Notes: generated from the letters alone by a model not told the origin. DNA of 64,000 nucleotides from Paulinella micropora (GCA_019918135.1 WBZZ01000869.1:121001-185000); one strand, 5' to 3'; positions 17,823 to 29,252 are shown, counted from the first letter of the stretch. Translations and numbers: made by a program.

Positions 17823-19510
17823 ATGAGTGGCAAGGGAGAAAAAAGCATCATCATCTCCGCACCCGCGACGACGGTCGCCGCTGCACCTACCGTCCCAAAT
17901 GACGCGTTACACGTCTTCGATGAAAATGCCTTGCTCATGAAACTCGGGCCTGACGACTTCGCTAGCATTAGACGAGCCTCGGATGGGCATTATTTTGCTG
18001 TGACGGACGCGATTGCATTTTTTACTGAATGTTCGGATGATTCTGCCAGAAAAAAGTGGTCTCAGGTGTCACAAAAGTTGAAGAAAAAAGACAACAGGAA
18101 ACCGTTTTCCGTGAAGTACTTCGTTTTCCCGCGCGGCCAGAAGCGGGCCGACGAGAGCGGGCCGTCACCAGCGAAAGAAGTCAAGGAAGGCGCGCAACGA
18201 GGGGTGCCCTGCCTGCAATTCAAGGATCTCTTGACTGTCCTTAGCCAGTTCGAACACCAGCGCTGTAAGGATCTGCTCGCAGATATGACCGAAATAGCGT
18301 CGCGCGTGATGGTGGGTTTACCAATAGTATTACATAACGAGTTACCCAAGCATTCGACACCGTCAGAGATTACCAAAAGCCTGCGGTTAGACTGGGAAAG
18401 CGGTTGCGTCCAGAAACACCCAGCAAGCATACCACAAGCTCCGTCGAGGCCGTGCCCTTGCCTGCACCTGAACACGAGCAGCTCCAACAAGGCGAGCAAA
18501 AGCGCGCCCCACCGCGGGAGCAGGTGGAAAAATTGAACAAACTAATGTCAATAGTATTAACTAACCCTGACCATCCCCACTCTAGGCAGCTCCTTACAGA
18601 GTTAATTGCTTTCGCATTACGCGCTACGACGGGCAACGCGGTGCTTGCAACCAAGCTTGCGTCAGTTTTAGCTTCGCCACTCGAACAGACATGCAGGACA
18701 AATATAACCGATCAGCAAGAGCCGCCCGATACCCCACCAGCTGTAACCAAAACTACAATAAGCCAGACCAAAGCCGTGGGCTTGCCTGCAGCTGAACAAG
18801 AGCAGCAGCCCGACACCCTGCAGGAGCCTGCAGCAAAGCGCCCTAAACTTCTGCCACAAGCCACCATCGATGCAAGCCTTCCCAAGACAGCAGCATTGCC
18901 TGAGACCGCCGAGAAACCGCAGCTGGCATCTTCAGGTCCACAGAAGATCGACTGGGATGGCAGCGACATCACGCCTTCTAATGGCAAGAAGTACCTGGAT
19001 CAAATGATTGCAGAGATGCGCAAGATCCATCCTGCGCACGAGATTGAGCCACAGCCCGTGTACCTCGGGTTTATCAAGCCGCTGACCAACACCAAACATT
19101 TTATGACCAGGGCACAGGCGCGTGCCTGGGTCTTTGAACACCGGAGAAGCATTTATTTCCGCGATTATTTTGACAAAGGTGGCGTGCGCAAGGTCCCGTT
19201 CCACATCGATCATATTATTCCAGACTCGCTCGGCGGAGCCGAACACCCGCGGAACTACGCGCTGATGCCCGAGATCTTCAATCAAAAATTTGCGTCGTGG
19301 TGGATGCCGGCCAAGGCCCAGTACATTGGTAACTAGTTCGCTTGCATATTTCTTTTTTTTTTTGCTAATGCGTGTGTTTTTGCTAATGCGTGTGTGTGCA
19401 TGCCTTTTTTTTGCAGGTCCTACGGCAGCACGCACTGCCATTCTTTTTGCCAAGTACATCAAAAAGAAATATACAAGAGAAATAACACTGGATGACCTAG
19501 AAGAAATGTA
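17823..19510 (+). CDS. Bro/KilA-N-like DNA-binding protein fused to HNH endonuclease, spliced
   Basis: ATG 17823. Residues about 35-130 resemble Bro-N/KilA-N domains (DDFASIRRASDGHYFAVTDA, then SARKKWSQVSQKL), which bind DNA in viral and phage regulators. A long Q/P/E linker follows; the frame moves once near 18400, before RPETPSKHTT. The C-terminus carries an HNH nuclease core, HIDHIIPDSLGG, with asparagines in HPRNYALMPEIFNQ, a metal-dependent DNA-cutting fold. A canonical intron (19329-19416) separates this from a last 31-residue exon ending DDLEEM-TAG at 19508-19510. The N-terminal domain is paralogous to the gene at 32330-33902. Likely a selfish or regulatory nuclease. Confidence 0.75.
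19329..19416 (+). other. Spliceosomal-type intron in the HNH gene
   Basis: An 88-bp intron beginning GTAACT and ending in a pyrimidine tract plus TTTGCAG. Phase 1 splicing restores a glycine codon and continues PTAARTAILFAKYIKKKY; without splicing the frame stops two codons after the donor site. Confidence 0.8.
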
Positions 19511-19999
19511 GACGTCTTTAAGGCAGAGCACTAGTAGTAGTGATATAAATAAAAGTTTCTGGTTTTACTCAAGTGTCCGATTCTTTCTGCTGGATGCCAA
19601 ATCTTTGCAAAGTTGGCGAGTTCTGATATTAGCTTGTCTTAGTTCAACATTAAAACATCGACTCACACCCCAAGAAATCGTCCCTGGCACACACACACAT
19701 ATATACACACACATACACAACCCGAAAGAAAACATGTCCCTTTACACGCCATGCAACCAAGGAAAACAAACTTCTACCGCTCACACAAGCTGGGAAGGGG
19801 TTGTACCTTGGCGAAAGGGACGCACAACGATTGTAAGGTTCTGACGGAACATCACACTTAAGATCTTGGCAGGGTGAGGGGGGCCGGGAGAGAGAAAAAG
19901 AGATTTGTTTTCTGTTTTTTTTTCGGGGGATGAGTGCACATAAAAAATCCCCTCTTCAACCCCCCCCCCCTACATTCTTCCCATCCCGCGCGGCCCCTC
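19511..19999. other. Intergenic stretch with candidate polyadenylation signal
   Basis: An AATAAA lies at about 19547-19552, some 37 bp after the HNH gene stop, suiting a polyadenylation signal. The rest has a short CA run (19690-19720) and poly-C/G. A 79-residue open frame at 19605-19844 is not convincing. Confidence 0.45.
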
Positions 20000-21180
20000 T
20001 CACGTCCGGGGGGGGGGGGCGGCTATTCCGCGGCGGCCCCCCCCCCCCCACACACACACACACATCCCGGTTCGTCGCCCCTCCTTTTCGAGACCCGTCT
20101 GCAGGGCGACGTGGGGCAGGCCGTCCACGGTGCCCTTGCCCGCGGGGGCGCGCAGCGTCATCATGACGTACAGGGCCTCACTGGACGCGGTAATGAGCGG
20201 CTGGGGCGCCGAACGATCAAACGGAATAGCGGGCAGGACGATCAGCTGGCCCATATCGCCCACGGTCAGCTCGCTAAACACGTCGCGGCCCAGGCTGTGC
20301 AGGTTGCGCGCCACGGGGTCAAACTTCTTGTGGTGGCCCGCCAACTCTTGGGGCGGGCGCCAGTGCAGGCCGCGCAACGCCTTCGACGTGCCTACGCGCA
20401 CTTGCTGCACGGCCTTGTCCTTGCCGAACACGCCGAGCGCTGCCAGGCTCTTGCTGTTTAGGGGCTTGCTCAGGCGCAGCCGCGCGCTCCAGCCCCAGTT
20501 GCCGCGGCTCCGTGTACCAGTAGCCCCGGAGTTGTCGTTGTTGCCCGGCAGCCCCGGCTCCGTCATGTAGAATTTCTGCTTGGCCTGCAACTGCTGGGGC
20601 AGCGCGCGCGAGTCGTGCCGTACCGACCAGACCGCCTTCAGCAGGGCGCTGTGCTCCGCGAACTTACCCGCCAGGGCGCCGGGCATCTTGATGAGCGACT
20701 CTATGTTGTGGTTTTCCCAGGGGTTGATTTGTTGCCCGGCCTGCAACTGCGTCTGCAGGTCGGGGGCGCGTTTCTCCTCCGCTTCGTCCTCGGAACCCGA
20801 CGTGGACGCAGAGCTGTCCCCCCTGGCGGGCTTCGCCTTCTTCTTGGGCTTGGCGCCTTCTTCGGTCTTTCTTTTCTTGGCGGTTCGGTCTTCTTCCCCC
20901 TGCTGTGGCTTTTTCTTGCTCTTCTTCTTGCTCTTCTTCTTGTTGCTCTTCTTGTGGCTCTTCTTGGCCTCTGGCCATCCGCGCTGGCTTCGCGGCGCCC
21001 ACGTTTCTTGGACGGAGACGTTTCGTTCTCACTCTTCTCGTCCTCCTCTTCTTCGTCGTCGTCCGCGATAAACGACCCGTCGTCGCTCTCTTGTGATTCC
21101 TCCTCGCTGTCCAGGGACTCCTCCGAGTCGCTGCTCTCGTCGCTCCCGCCGTTCGCTTCAGAATCCAAGTACTTGCTCAT
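20000..21180 (-). CDS. Acidic then lysine-rich protein with globular C-terminal domain
   Basis: ATG at 21180 (MSKYLDSEANGG). Residues 10-50 are almost all S, D and E, followed by KKR. A lysine/serine-rich tract (KKSHKKSNKKKSKKKSKKK) is read in another frame, so one indel is implied near 21000. Downstream comes a mixed domain of about 220 residues (INPWENHNIESLIKMPGAL to ASSEALYVMMTLRAPAGK). The end is uncertain: the last 40 residues run into poly-G. The charged N-terminus suggests a nucleic-acid or chromatin-associated protein, by inference only. No family recognised. Confidence 0.55.
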
Positions 21181-22256
21181 GGTGGTTGTGTCTGCCAACC
21201 CAACAAAAAAATAGACACGCACAACAGAAAAAAAAAGGTTAGGAACGAGCGAGAAGCACTACGGCTGGGGAGGGGAAAGGGCGCCCCGGGGGCAAAGGGA
21301 CGGGATGGGGAAAGGGAGGGACGGGATGGGGAAAGGGAGGGACGGGATGGGGATTGGGTGCGTGTTGGGGAGTGCCGAGGGGGGGGGGGGAATGGGAGAG
21401 GGGGGGGGGGGGAGACGAGGCACGCACTGCAAAGTGTCGATTCTGTGCGTGTCTCTCTTTTGTTCTCCCTTGCGCCTTCGCAGTTTGTAGGTAGGGGGGC
21501 GGGGGCGGGGGGGGGGGGCCGCTGGGTGGACGTTTACGGGGGGGGCCTGGCTTGCGCTGGGGCTTGTGCAAAATAGTACGTGCAGGCCCCCCCCACCCTC
21601 CCTCCCTCTCTCTCTCCTTCTCGTGCAGGGGGGGGCCGCTGGAAGCAAGGGGCGCGGGTGGGGGGCCCAGGGAAGAAGGAATATGTCAGGGCAGAGTTTT
21701 AGGGCGGGGGGGGGGGGGGGGGAGGGGTTGGGGCTCGGGGACAAACTGCTTGACGGGGAGGGGATTTTCGTTCTCTTTCACCTGACCTACCATCCCTCCC
21801 ACCCCAAGCCTCATCCACCGCCCTCCCCCTTTCCCCCCACCCGCCGGCACTCCTGCAGCCTCTCACTCCCCCCCCCCCCCTCCCACTTTTTAGTCCCCCC
21901 GCCGCACCTGCGCTAGCTGTCAAAAATTTCCTTTGTATTTTCTTGGTTGTTGTTTGCGGTCTGGCCTACTTTCTTTTTTTTAGGCAGGCGCTCTTTGGCC
22001 CGGCGACGGCCAGCCCCACTCTTCGTCTCCTCTCACACTAAAAAAGGGAGAGCAAAAAAAAAAAAAAAAACACATTTGCGCAGCGTGCTGTGAGTCACCA
22101 CACGTGCTCAGCTCTGCCTCGCAAAGCTATTCGAAGCAACAACGTAAAAAAACAATTTTTTTTAAAAAAAGAAAGGTTTATTTGGCTTTTGACATTTTGA
22201 AACAGCAACAAACAAGTACAAGGAGGGCAGGGGGGCACCACACATTCACACACACA
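21181..22256. other. Long intergenic stretch of G/C runs
   Basis: No gene. It holds three copies of a 22-bp unit containing GACGGGATGGGGAAAGGGAG (21300-21350), and many runs of G (21375-21415, 21495-21520, 21700-21725) and C. Frames here are proline, glycine and arginine artefacts. Confidence 0.5.
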
Positions 22257-22672
22257 ATGTCGGAGCACAAGGAATTCCAGCGTGCCCAGGCCTTGGTCCG
22301 GGGCCTGGCGCACTATCTGGCACAACAGAGCCTGGGCCAGGAAGAGGCATTGCAGGCCGAGAGGGACCTGGCAGAGCTCGCGTCGGCCGCGCTAGAAGTC
22401 ACGAGCGGGCCCTGGCACAGCATGTTGCAGAATTTGGCTGACAAGCCAACGCGGTCACTGATGGCGGCGAGGCCGAAACTACGTTCGTCGAAACCTGTGG
22501 CACCTGCGGCTGCGTCGTGGTGTCGGAAACGGACCACAAACTCCTGAGTTCGCGTCGGCACGTTTTCTGGGTCGTGCCCGCGGCACCCCGCGTAGACGCG
22601 GCGAACAGGCACGCGTATTCGAATAAGCTGCAGTGCCGGCCCAACGGGAAGAAAAATATAGCTACTGAATAA
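22257..22672 (+). CDS. Small protein with zinc-ribbon-like CGTCGC motif, one frameshift
   Basis: Starts at ATG 22257 (MSEHKEFQRAQALVRGL) with a helical N-terminal half. Near 22440 the protein-like frame changes; the second half holds FVETCGTCGCVVVSETDHKL, a CxxC knuckle like that of zinc ribbons, then VFWVVPAAPRVDAANRHAY and a stop at 22670-22672. Total about 138 residues if joined. Read straight on, the first frame stops at 22547 with an arginine-rich tail. A second metal-binding pair is not obvious, so the zinc-ribbon call is tentative. Confidence 0.45.
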
Positions 22673-22912
22673 AAAAAAAGCGAACATCGTGTAGGTCCTA
22701 GGTTTTGCATGTCGTTTTTTTGCAAAAACTCAACGCAGATCGTGCAAAAAAATTCAAGGAAGGAACAACTTTATTTCCAAACGTCTGGCTTTGCCAAGCC
22801 CCCTTTTCTCCGGTTGTGTTAAGGAAGATATAAAGGCTTAAAGTTGGAACTAGAGCAAATCCTCTGCTTGTATCCCTAAAGAGTTTACTACTCGTGGCAA
22901 AAAATGCATAGT

Positions 22913-23925
22913 TCACAGGGGTTTGCCAACAGTTGCTGATGGAGCTGGTCCGTTCCTTGGCTGGTCATAAATTCTCTGTGATTGTTGTCGTCCAGCCCTT
23001 GGATGGCCACAAGAAGAAGCTACAGCCGGACCTGGGCAAGTGCAACCGGTCTTGCGGAGCCCTCGTATAAAATGTAACTTGTTGAGCTTGTTTACCAGCT
23101 CCAAGGTCTCCCGGCTCTGCGCGCCCCCCAACGAGATGGGCTTTGAAGCAAACGAGCCCTTTTCGTCGAGGTATTCCAGTTGCATGGTGTTTCCGTTGTT
23201 GTCACAAATGTAGAGGACATCTGCGACATTTGATAGCTGGGCGGAATTTCGTAAAAAAAGTTGTAGTAGGAGTTGCGGAACAGTTCTTCGTGATTATGGG
23301 CGTTAAGCTGCCCCTCGCGTTGATCAAGCCTGTCCTTTAAGTTTACCAGCCTGGTTAAGGGACAAACAATGTAAACAGCATACTTTTTCTGTTTGGCCAG
23401 CGAGCAGGCCCACAAGAGACCTTGCAGTGCATCCCAGCCCCTGCCGTACGCACCGGTCGTTTCTAACAAGATCCCTGCGCCGAGTCCCATAGCCACCTGT
23501 ATCAGGGTATCATTCAGCTCGTCCAAACCCCGTGTTTCTTTGCGGGCGGCAAAATAGGTTTGTGTCCTCTTGCGCGTCACATATTCTTCAAATAACTTTG
23601 AATTGGCAAGCTCATAGCCTAGCCTTTTTCTCTCCTTTAATTCTGCATTGATTTGGATCCAATTCCGCACTTTCTCGCTGTGCATATTGACCAGGTCATC
23701 GATGCTGCCGTTGTACCAGGCTTTTACGTTAGCGAGAGCTTTACCTTCTCCGAAGACTTCATTAAGAAACTGTTTGAGTACTTTGGACTTGCCAACTCCG
23801 GGGGGTCCGTACGTGATGATCAAGGTCTTGTTGTCTTTTTGCAGCTTTTGGAAATCTTTGATGTGCGAAAGAATGTTGACCAGGTGCTGCGACTGTTTTG
23901 TTTCTGTCGCGGCTGTGTCTTGCAT
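22913..23925 (-). CDS. P-loop NTPase/kinase-like protein, one frameshift
   Basis: ATG 23925 (MQDTAATETK). Walker A is GPPGVGKSK at about residues 40-48, preceded by the beta strand TLIITY. The following helices, the glycine-rich AMGLGAGILLETTGAYGRG and the strand YAVYIVCPL resemble P-loop kinases of the zeta-toxin/polynucleotide-kinase type, which phosphorylate small substrates. Near 23235 the frame shifts by one base: the continuation VADVLYICDNNGNTM followed by MQLEYLDEKGSFASKP is clearly protein-like, whereas the original frame degenerates. The C-terminal end beyond about 23040 is uncertain. Walker B is not evident. Confidence 0.6.
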
Positions 23926-24425
23926 TCTTTTTTTCTTCTTCTTCCTTTGCAACGGTGCACCTTTTCTTTTCTCTCCCTCCTTTTTTGAAAAATAAAGAAA
24001 AAAATGTGCCGGGCAAACACAAAAACTTTTACTTTTAAGAAAAACAACAGGCGGGAGAGAAAGGGGGGGGGGGAACGGAAGGGAAAGAGTGATTTGGAAG
24101 AGTCCAAAGTGAGGTTGTCGAGGCCAAAAAACGGGAGGAAATAGAAGAGAACGAGAGGGGGGGGGTGTCCTTTTTGGGAGGTAGGAGATTTAAACTAATG
24201 TTTAGAAAAAAACCAGCCAGAATATTTTTAGGTGTGTAAAAGCAGTATTTTGTTTTTGTTGTAACCTTACCTTTTTTTTGCTACTTAGATGCTGAACTGC
24301 AGATTATCAAGTAAAAACTGTTTTTTAATAAAGAAGACTCTATTTCGGCTGGAGACAGATGGGGGGGGGAGGGGCGTCGCGGGGGGGATTAAAAGGGATC
24401 GTTCTCTGATTTCGTTTTGTTTTGT
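23926..24425. other. Intergenic stretch
   Basis: G runs at 24065-24075, 24155-24170 and 24360-24390, with AT-rich sequence between. No gene seen. Confidence 0.4.
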
Positions 24426-25712
24426 TTATTGAGCCAACCGGCGCCGTTTGTTGGTTGCAATCTTGAGCTCGCGGTCGATGACTTGCTCCCGCTTGTCCAC
24501 CCTGAGCACAAAGTCCGGAGTACTATCCACCACCTGCCTTAGACACGCGCTGAGGAGGTAGCCTGGGCTGCGATAGGCCGCGACCCGCGCTTGGAGCTCG
24601 TGGCTCAGGGGGCGCAGCAGGCCCTACACAGCGGCCCGCTCGTTGCGTACTTTCTCGTACTCCTTGAATTCTGGTGGCTGGTTCTTGGCTGACGGGTCGT
24701 AGTCTGCAAATTCTTCCTTGAACAAAGCTGTTGCATGAAGACTCTTGGCCCGCATTTCTAGTAGGATTAACTCTAGCTGCTGCTTCGTAGGGCCGGCGCC
24801 CAAGGAACCCGTCAGAGGGTCTGGCTGCGGGAGTGCGTCGATCACTATTAGTGTATTGCGGGCTATTGTCCAGGCCTTGCAGATCTGGCGCTGGGCCGCC
24901 GGACAGAGCTGGTGCTCTTGCGCGGCGGGCTGCGGCTCAGTAGTCTCGTTGTGGACATCTTCAGAATCCGACGCGTCGTCGGAATCCGAAGACGAGTCGT
25001 CTTCGGGTACGCGGAACATTTCAAGGAACTTCACAGCGTGGTTCTCGTGCAGCGCAACCAGAGAATTGAAAGACGGGACGCGGGGCGAGGCCGGATGGGG
25101 CTGGACGAACCAGTAGTGGCTGGCCTCCGTGCACACCAGGACGGAACCTAACTCGTGCAGGCGAATTTGGTCGACGTGGGACACAAACTCCGCTGGCGTC
25201 AGGCGAAGCTCCACCACCTGCCGCTGCGAAGGGCTGGGATCGCAAATCAGCAATCCGCGCATGAGGGGGCAATCCCTGGCCAGAGCGTTGTCGAGGGGCG
25301 CAGCACACAAGCCCCGCAAACGATGTTCCGCCTGGGCAGGCGCCAGCCCCTGCAGTGCCTCGGCCAGCCGCGCGGACGACAGGTGCAGAAACATTGCCTT
25401 GGTGGGTAGCCGCAGCAGAAAAGACTGGAACATGCAGCGAGCCCGGGCAAAGGCTATGATCTTGGACCACAAGCGCTTGTTTCCCGGCCCAAGCTCGCTC
25501 TCGATCTCGTCAAACCAAACATGCGGCGACACTCGATCCCTGCTGATTGGTTCGGCGCCCGCGTTCAGCACGACTTCAACGCAAGCCCCGGCTGACACCC
25601 TTGAATGCAGGACGTCGCGCAGGCTTGGCAGCGACTTGATCTCCGTGGATCTCAAGCAAGGCGGATTTGCAGTGAGAGCAGCAACGTCGGAAGGCAGGGA
25701 GCCCTCGCTCAT
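24426..25712 (-). CDS. Hypothetical protein interrupted by an in-frame TAG
   Basis: ATG 25712 (MSEGSLPSDVAAL). The first frame runs 362 residues to TAG at 24624-24626, but the same frame continues for 65 further protein-like residues (LLRPLSHELQARVAAYRSPG, then FVLRVDKREQVIDRELKI) to TAA at 24426-24428. The protein is leucine-rich and helical, with an acidic DDSSSDSDDASDSEDV linker near residue 245. No family recognised. The tail matches the style of the rest, so the TAG is a nonsense mutation, a sequencing error, a readthrough site, or part of an unseen splice site (the bases before it read GTGTAG). Confidence 0.6.
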
Positions 25713-25889
25713 TGGTTTTTTTTTCTTTTTCCTGTTAGCAAGAAAAAGAAAACATAAGGTGAGTGCTTTTTTTTTGTTTGTGTGTAATTGTCTTAGGTAT
25801 GTGTGGCTTAGTGCATGATTTTGTTTGGTCTGAGAACGTGTGTTGTGTATCCGTCAATGTATCCGTCAATGTGTGTAAGTTCTTTTACT

Positions 25890-26350
25890 GTCGCACAAAT
25901 ACAGTAAAACACAAACTCGCGCACACACACAACTAGAAAAAAGAGAGAGAGAGAGATAAGGGAAGGAGTGCAGGAAAAAGAAAGAGAGAGAGAGACAGGC
26001 AGATGCGATAGATAGATATGAAGATAGATGGATGGATAGAAAAATAGAAAGGGGAGATCGCATAACTCTCTGCAGATACACATAATGCACGGATAGTAAC
26101 ATTAAGAACAGTAAACACACACCTGCACACACAAATAGTAAAAACACGTACCTCTTTGTATCACACTCAGAAACACACACACACACAGCTACATACACAA
26201 ACCAGTCACATACACACACACACAACTCTCTGTGTACATGTTCAGCACAAGAAACACACACACAATTCTCTGTGTACACGTTCAGCAAAAGAAACACACA
26301 CGGGGTAGACAGTAACACACACACATACACACGCAACTTTCTGTTTGTAT
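25890..26350. repeat. CA-rich array, left arm of island 3
   Basis: CA repeats mixed with GA and GATA runs (25935-26040) and two copies of a block containing CTCTGTGTACATGTTCAGCA. Less regular than the other arrays. Confidence 0.8.
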
Positions 26351-26459
26351 ACGACGACAAATATCAAAATCATTTCACGTGAGTGTGAATATGGTCACCA
26401 AATATGAGAGAGAGAGAGAGGGAGAGGGGGGAGGGGCCGATCGATGGTGCTCTTTTTTC

Positions 26460-26840
26460 TAAGCACTTGCACTACGATGCCGACATCATTGGGCAAACCC
26501 AATGTTGGCAGCATTGGGCAAACCCAATGGGTTGCGCACAGACAGAGGGGGGGGCCGACAGCTACGATGCCGACCTCATTGGGCAAACTCAATGTTGGCA
26601 GCATTGGGCAAACCCAATGGGTTGCGCACAGACAGAGGGGGTGGGGGGCCCGACAGCTACGATGCCGACCTCATTGGGCAAACTCGATGTTGGCAGCATT
26701 GGGCAAACCCAATGGGTTGCGCACAGACAGAGGGGGGGGGCCCGACAGCTACGATGCCGACCTCATTGGGCAAACCCAATGGGCTCGCCATTGGGCAAAC
26801 TCAATGGGCTTTTTGCTCAATGTCGGTCATTGTGAACCCG
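26460..26840 (+). repeat. CATTG/CAATG core of island 3, about 112-bp tandem units
   Basis: Three and a half tandem units, each with CATTGGGCAAACCCAATG-type inverted words, GGTTGCGCACAGACAGAGGG and CAGCTACGATGCCGACCTCA. The palindromic words match the cores of islands 1, 2 and 4. Confidence 0.85.
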
Positions 26841-26939
26841 TCAGATGTCGGCCCCCCCTCCTCCCGTGTGTGTGTGAACGTGCAAAGATGATGTCTCTGT
26901 TTCTCCCACAACCATTTTTAACACACAACAGAACAAAGC

Positions 26940-27315
26940 AGTAACTCACACACACACGCATTATACGCCTACACAACACACATACACACACCCATACACA
27001 AAAGAAAAAAAACCAAATCCCAAAATTACGTCCTGTACAGAGGTTGCGAAAGGCGGTGTCAGAACAATGCATTCATACACACACACCTGCACACACACAC
27101 CTACACACACACACTGCACACACACTTACACACACACCTGCACACACACACTGCACACACACCTGCAGACACACACCTACACACACCTGCACACACACAC
27201 CTACGCACACTGCACACACACACGCCTACACACACTTACACACACACCTACACACACCTGCACACACACACACACACACACACTTACACACACACACACA
27301 CATACACCTGCACAA
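26940..27315. repeat. CA-rich array, right arm of island 3
   Basis: CA array with the unit CACACACACCTGCACACACA, roughly twenty copies. In this island the right arm has the same dinucleotide orientation as the left, unlike islands 1, 2 and 4; only a short TG run (26865-26875) precedes it. Confidence 0.85.
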
Positions 27316-27434
27316 AACCGACGACGCACATTTACAAAGAGAGGAAAGGGTTTTTGTTTGTGTTACGCCTTGTACATTTTTCTGCTCCTCTTTTTTTGAA
27401 GACTGCTGATATTATTCTTCTTTTATGTAGCGGT

Positions 27435-28193
27435 ATGTCTTTTCTTGGAGCAGCAAGCCTGGCGGCCTCCGACGACGGAACGAAAAACGCTGCGCGACCG
27501 AACAAAAGACAGAAGCGTGCACACGGTTGTTCTTCCTTGTTGGATCTGCTCGAGCTGCTGGAGGGCAGAACAATAGAATTGCTCATCTCGTACTCCCCGT
27601 CTTCCTTGGCCGTGCTAGGCACGACCTGTAAGCGTCTCGAGTTCTCCTTGCTGCCATTAGCCACCATAGCTAAGCAAGGCGAACTCCGCGCGGTGCAAAA
27701 GACACTTGTCCAACAGATCGAGCAGGTGACCCTGGGAAGGTGGTTTGAGAAATATGGTATCACCGGAGCGGTTCCCTACCATTACTACGAAAACGGAGAA
27801 GAGTTGGATGCGCGTGGCCTGCTGAACATTAACGTGGGCAGACGCTACGGCGAATCTGTACCCGTTACTACGCGCTTGGTGTTGTATTGCAAGCACACAA
27901 TCCGGACCGCCAAGACGGTGATGGAACTCAGCTTGTCGCTGGACCAAAACCACGACACATGCGAACATCAATTCCTCAGGCATCTGCCATTGGACGGCAT
28001 TTTATCGGAAGTTCGGAGCAGCGACCAAATCGCAGAAGCCGTACAGAAAATCGTTTCGTTGCCGATGCTGAATTTGTTGGGAGACGCGTACAGAGCTGAA
28101 AGAGATTGCACCGTGAAGTGGGTAACAGCTCCTGTGCATCGCAAGTGGCTCAGTGGCAACCCCAAGGGAGTGTGCGCTTCTTGCACCGATTAG
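27435..28193 (+). CDS. F-box-like protein, divergent copy C (252 aa)
   Basis: ATG 27435 (MSFLGAASLAASDDG) to TAG at 28191. It keeps the family plan: basic N-terminus, F-box-like helices with IELLISYSPSSLAVLGTTCK at about residues 50-70, a middle with HYYENGEELDARGLLNINVG, the conserved SLPMLNLLGDAY segment and a terminal CASC pair. Overall similarity to copies A and B is much weaker, so this is an older duplicate. It again lies directly beside a CA array. The ATG is preceded by TTATGTAGCGGT, another acceptor-like sequence. Confidence 0.65.
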   Translation: MSFLGAASLAASDDGTKNAARPNKRQKRAHGCSSLLDLLELLEGRTIELLISYSPSSLAVLGTTCKRLEFSLLPLATIAKQGELRAVQKTLVQQIEQVTLGRWFEKYGITGAVPYHYYENGEELDARGLLNINVGRRYGESVPVTTRLVLYCKHTIRTAKTVMELSLSLDQNHDTCEHQFLRHLPLDGILSEVRSSDQIAEAVQKIVSLPMLNLLGDAYRAERDCTVKWVTAPVHRKWLSGNPKGVCASCTD

Positions 28194-28559
28194 GGCGACC
28201 ACGGGAGGGGAACTCCCGTCGCGCAGGACCAGTCTAATTTCGGGGCTCTTGGTGGTGGTGGTGGGCGGCGTTTTTTTTTCTTGTCTGTTTAAACCAAATG
28301 TTCTGGGGATGGTACAATCGAAAAGAGACAACAAAAAAAATGTTCTTTTTTAAATTAAAATCTGTTTTTTATTACAACATTTCTGCAAGCTAGGTCATGA
28401 ATTCTTCTCCGGGGGCCTCTGGGTGAAACCGAAAAAAAAAGAGGTCTGCGTCTCAACCTTTTCAAAAGGATTTTGTGCTAGTAGGGATTTTCCTTCCCCC
28501 CCCCCCCGCCCTCCGGATCCTCCCTTTTTTTTAACTCTGGCCGTGTTCTGGCCTATCAT
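28194..28559. other. Convergent intergenic gap
   Basis: AT-rich around 28340-28380 with a poly-C run at 28496-28508. No gene seen. Confidence 0.4.
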
Positions 28560-29252
28560 TTAGGACGGCTCCGGCCGTAAAGTCGATTGCGCACCGGCCT
28601 GTAGTTTGACGCTGGCTAACACTAGGCTCTGATATTTTCTAAAGCTATTCTCGTCTATCTCTCTCACTGTCCCGTCGTCGTTCTCGCGCAGCAGGCCCTG
28701 TGTCACGAGGTGGTACAGGAGCGCCTGGTTCGTGCGCATCGCGTTCTTTCTGAAAACCTCCGGGGGCATGGCGCGGTGGCTCACGATGTGCAACCGTATG
28801 CTGCTCAGCAGCCAGTGCTGATTGCACTCGTCCTGCCAGCGCCGGCGGTACCACTGCTGCACACACCGCAGCACTACTAATGGGCTCCTGTCACCCCACT
28901 TGTCGAATAAGCTCTGCAAGTGCGCAAAGTCTCTGTTGTCGCATTGTCCTCTGGGCATGAACTGGCAAGCGAAGCAGAAAGATTCGTCCGCGCCCGGGTT
29001 CTGCTGGGCGTCCTCCCGCTCGGCCTCGTCCAGCCCCGGGTAAAGGCTCAGCGGGCGCATTGGCTCGGACGGCGCGTTCGCATCTCCGGCCCCGTCGTTG
29101 TAACCTTGCCACCGCGGGGATGATGAGCTTGGTCCGTGCTTCGTGCTGCGCGGCGCGAACGGGCCCGTGTACCTGTCGTCATCATCGTCGGCCGCCCCGT
29201 CTCCATTGCCGCGGAATTCGAACGGCACCAGCGCAGACGCCACGTGTTCCAT
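28560..29252 (-). CDS. Hypothetical protein (230 aa)
   Basis: ATG 29252 (MEHVASALVPFEFRGN) to a stop at 28560. The N-terminal 90 residues are disordered-looking with a D5 run and many S, P and G; the C-terminal 140 residues are globular with FCFACQFMPRGQCDNRDF, VLRCVQQWYRRRWQDECN and helical segments. The frame upstream of the ATG is a low-complexity continuation and is not included. No family recognised. Confidence 0.6.
   Translation of the reverse strand: MEHVASALVPFEFRGNGDGAADDDDDRYTGPFAPRSTKHGPSSSSPRWQGYNDGAGDANAPSEPMRPLSLYPGLDEAEREDAQQNPGADESFCFACQFMPRGQCDNRDFAHLQSLFDKWGDRSPLVVLRCVQQWYRRRWQDECNQHWLLSSIRLHIVSHRAMPPEVFRKNAMRTNQALLYHLVTQGLLRENDDGTVREIDENSFRKYQSLVLASVKLQAGAQSTLRPEPS

Noticed and set aside
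26404-26944. Overlapping plus-strand frames with repeated ALGKPNGLRTDRG-type peptides
   Set aside because: Produced by the tandem palindromic core of island 3; a noncoding repeat explains them better.
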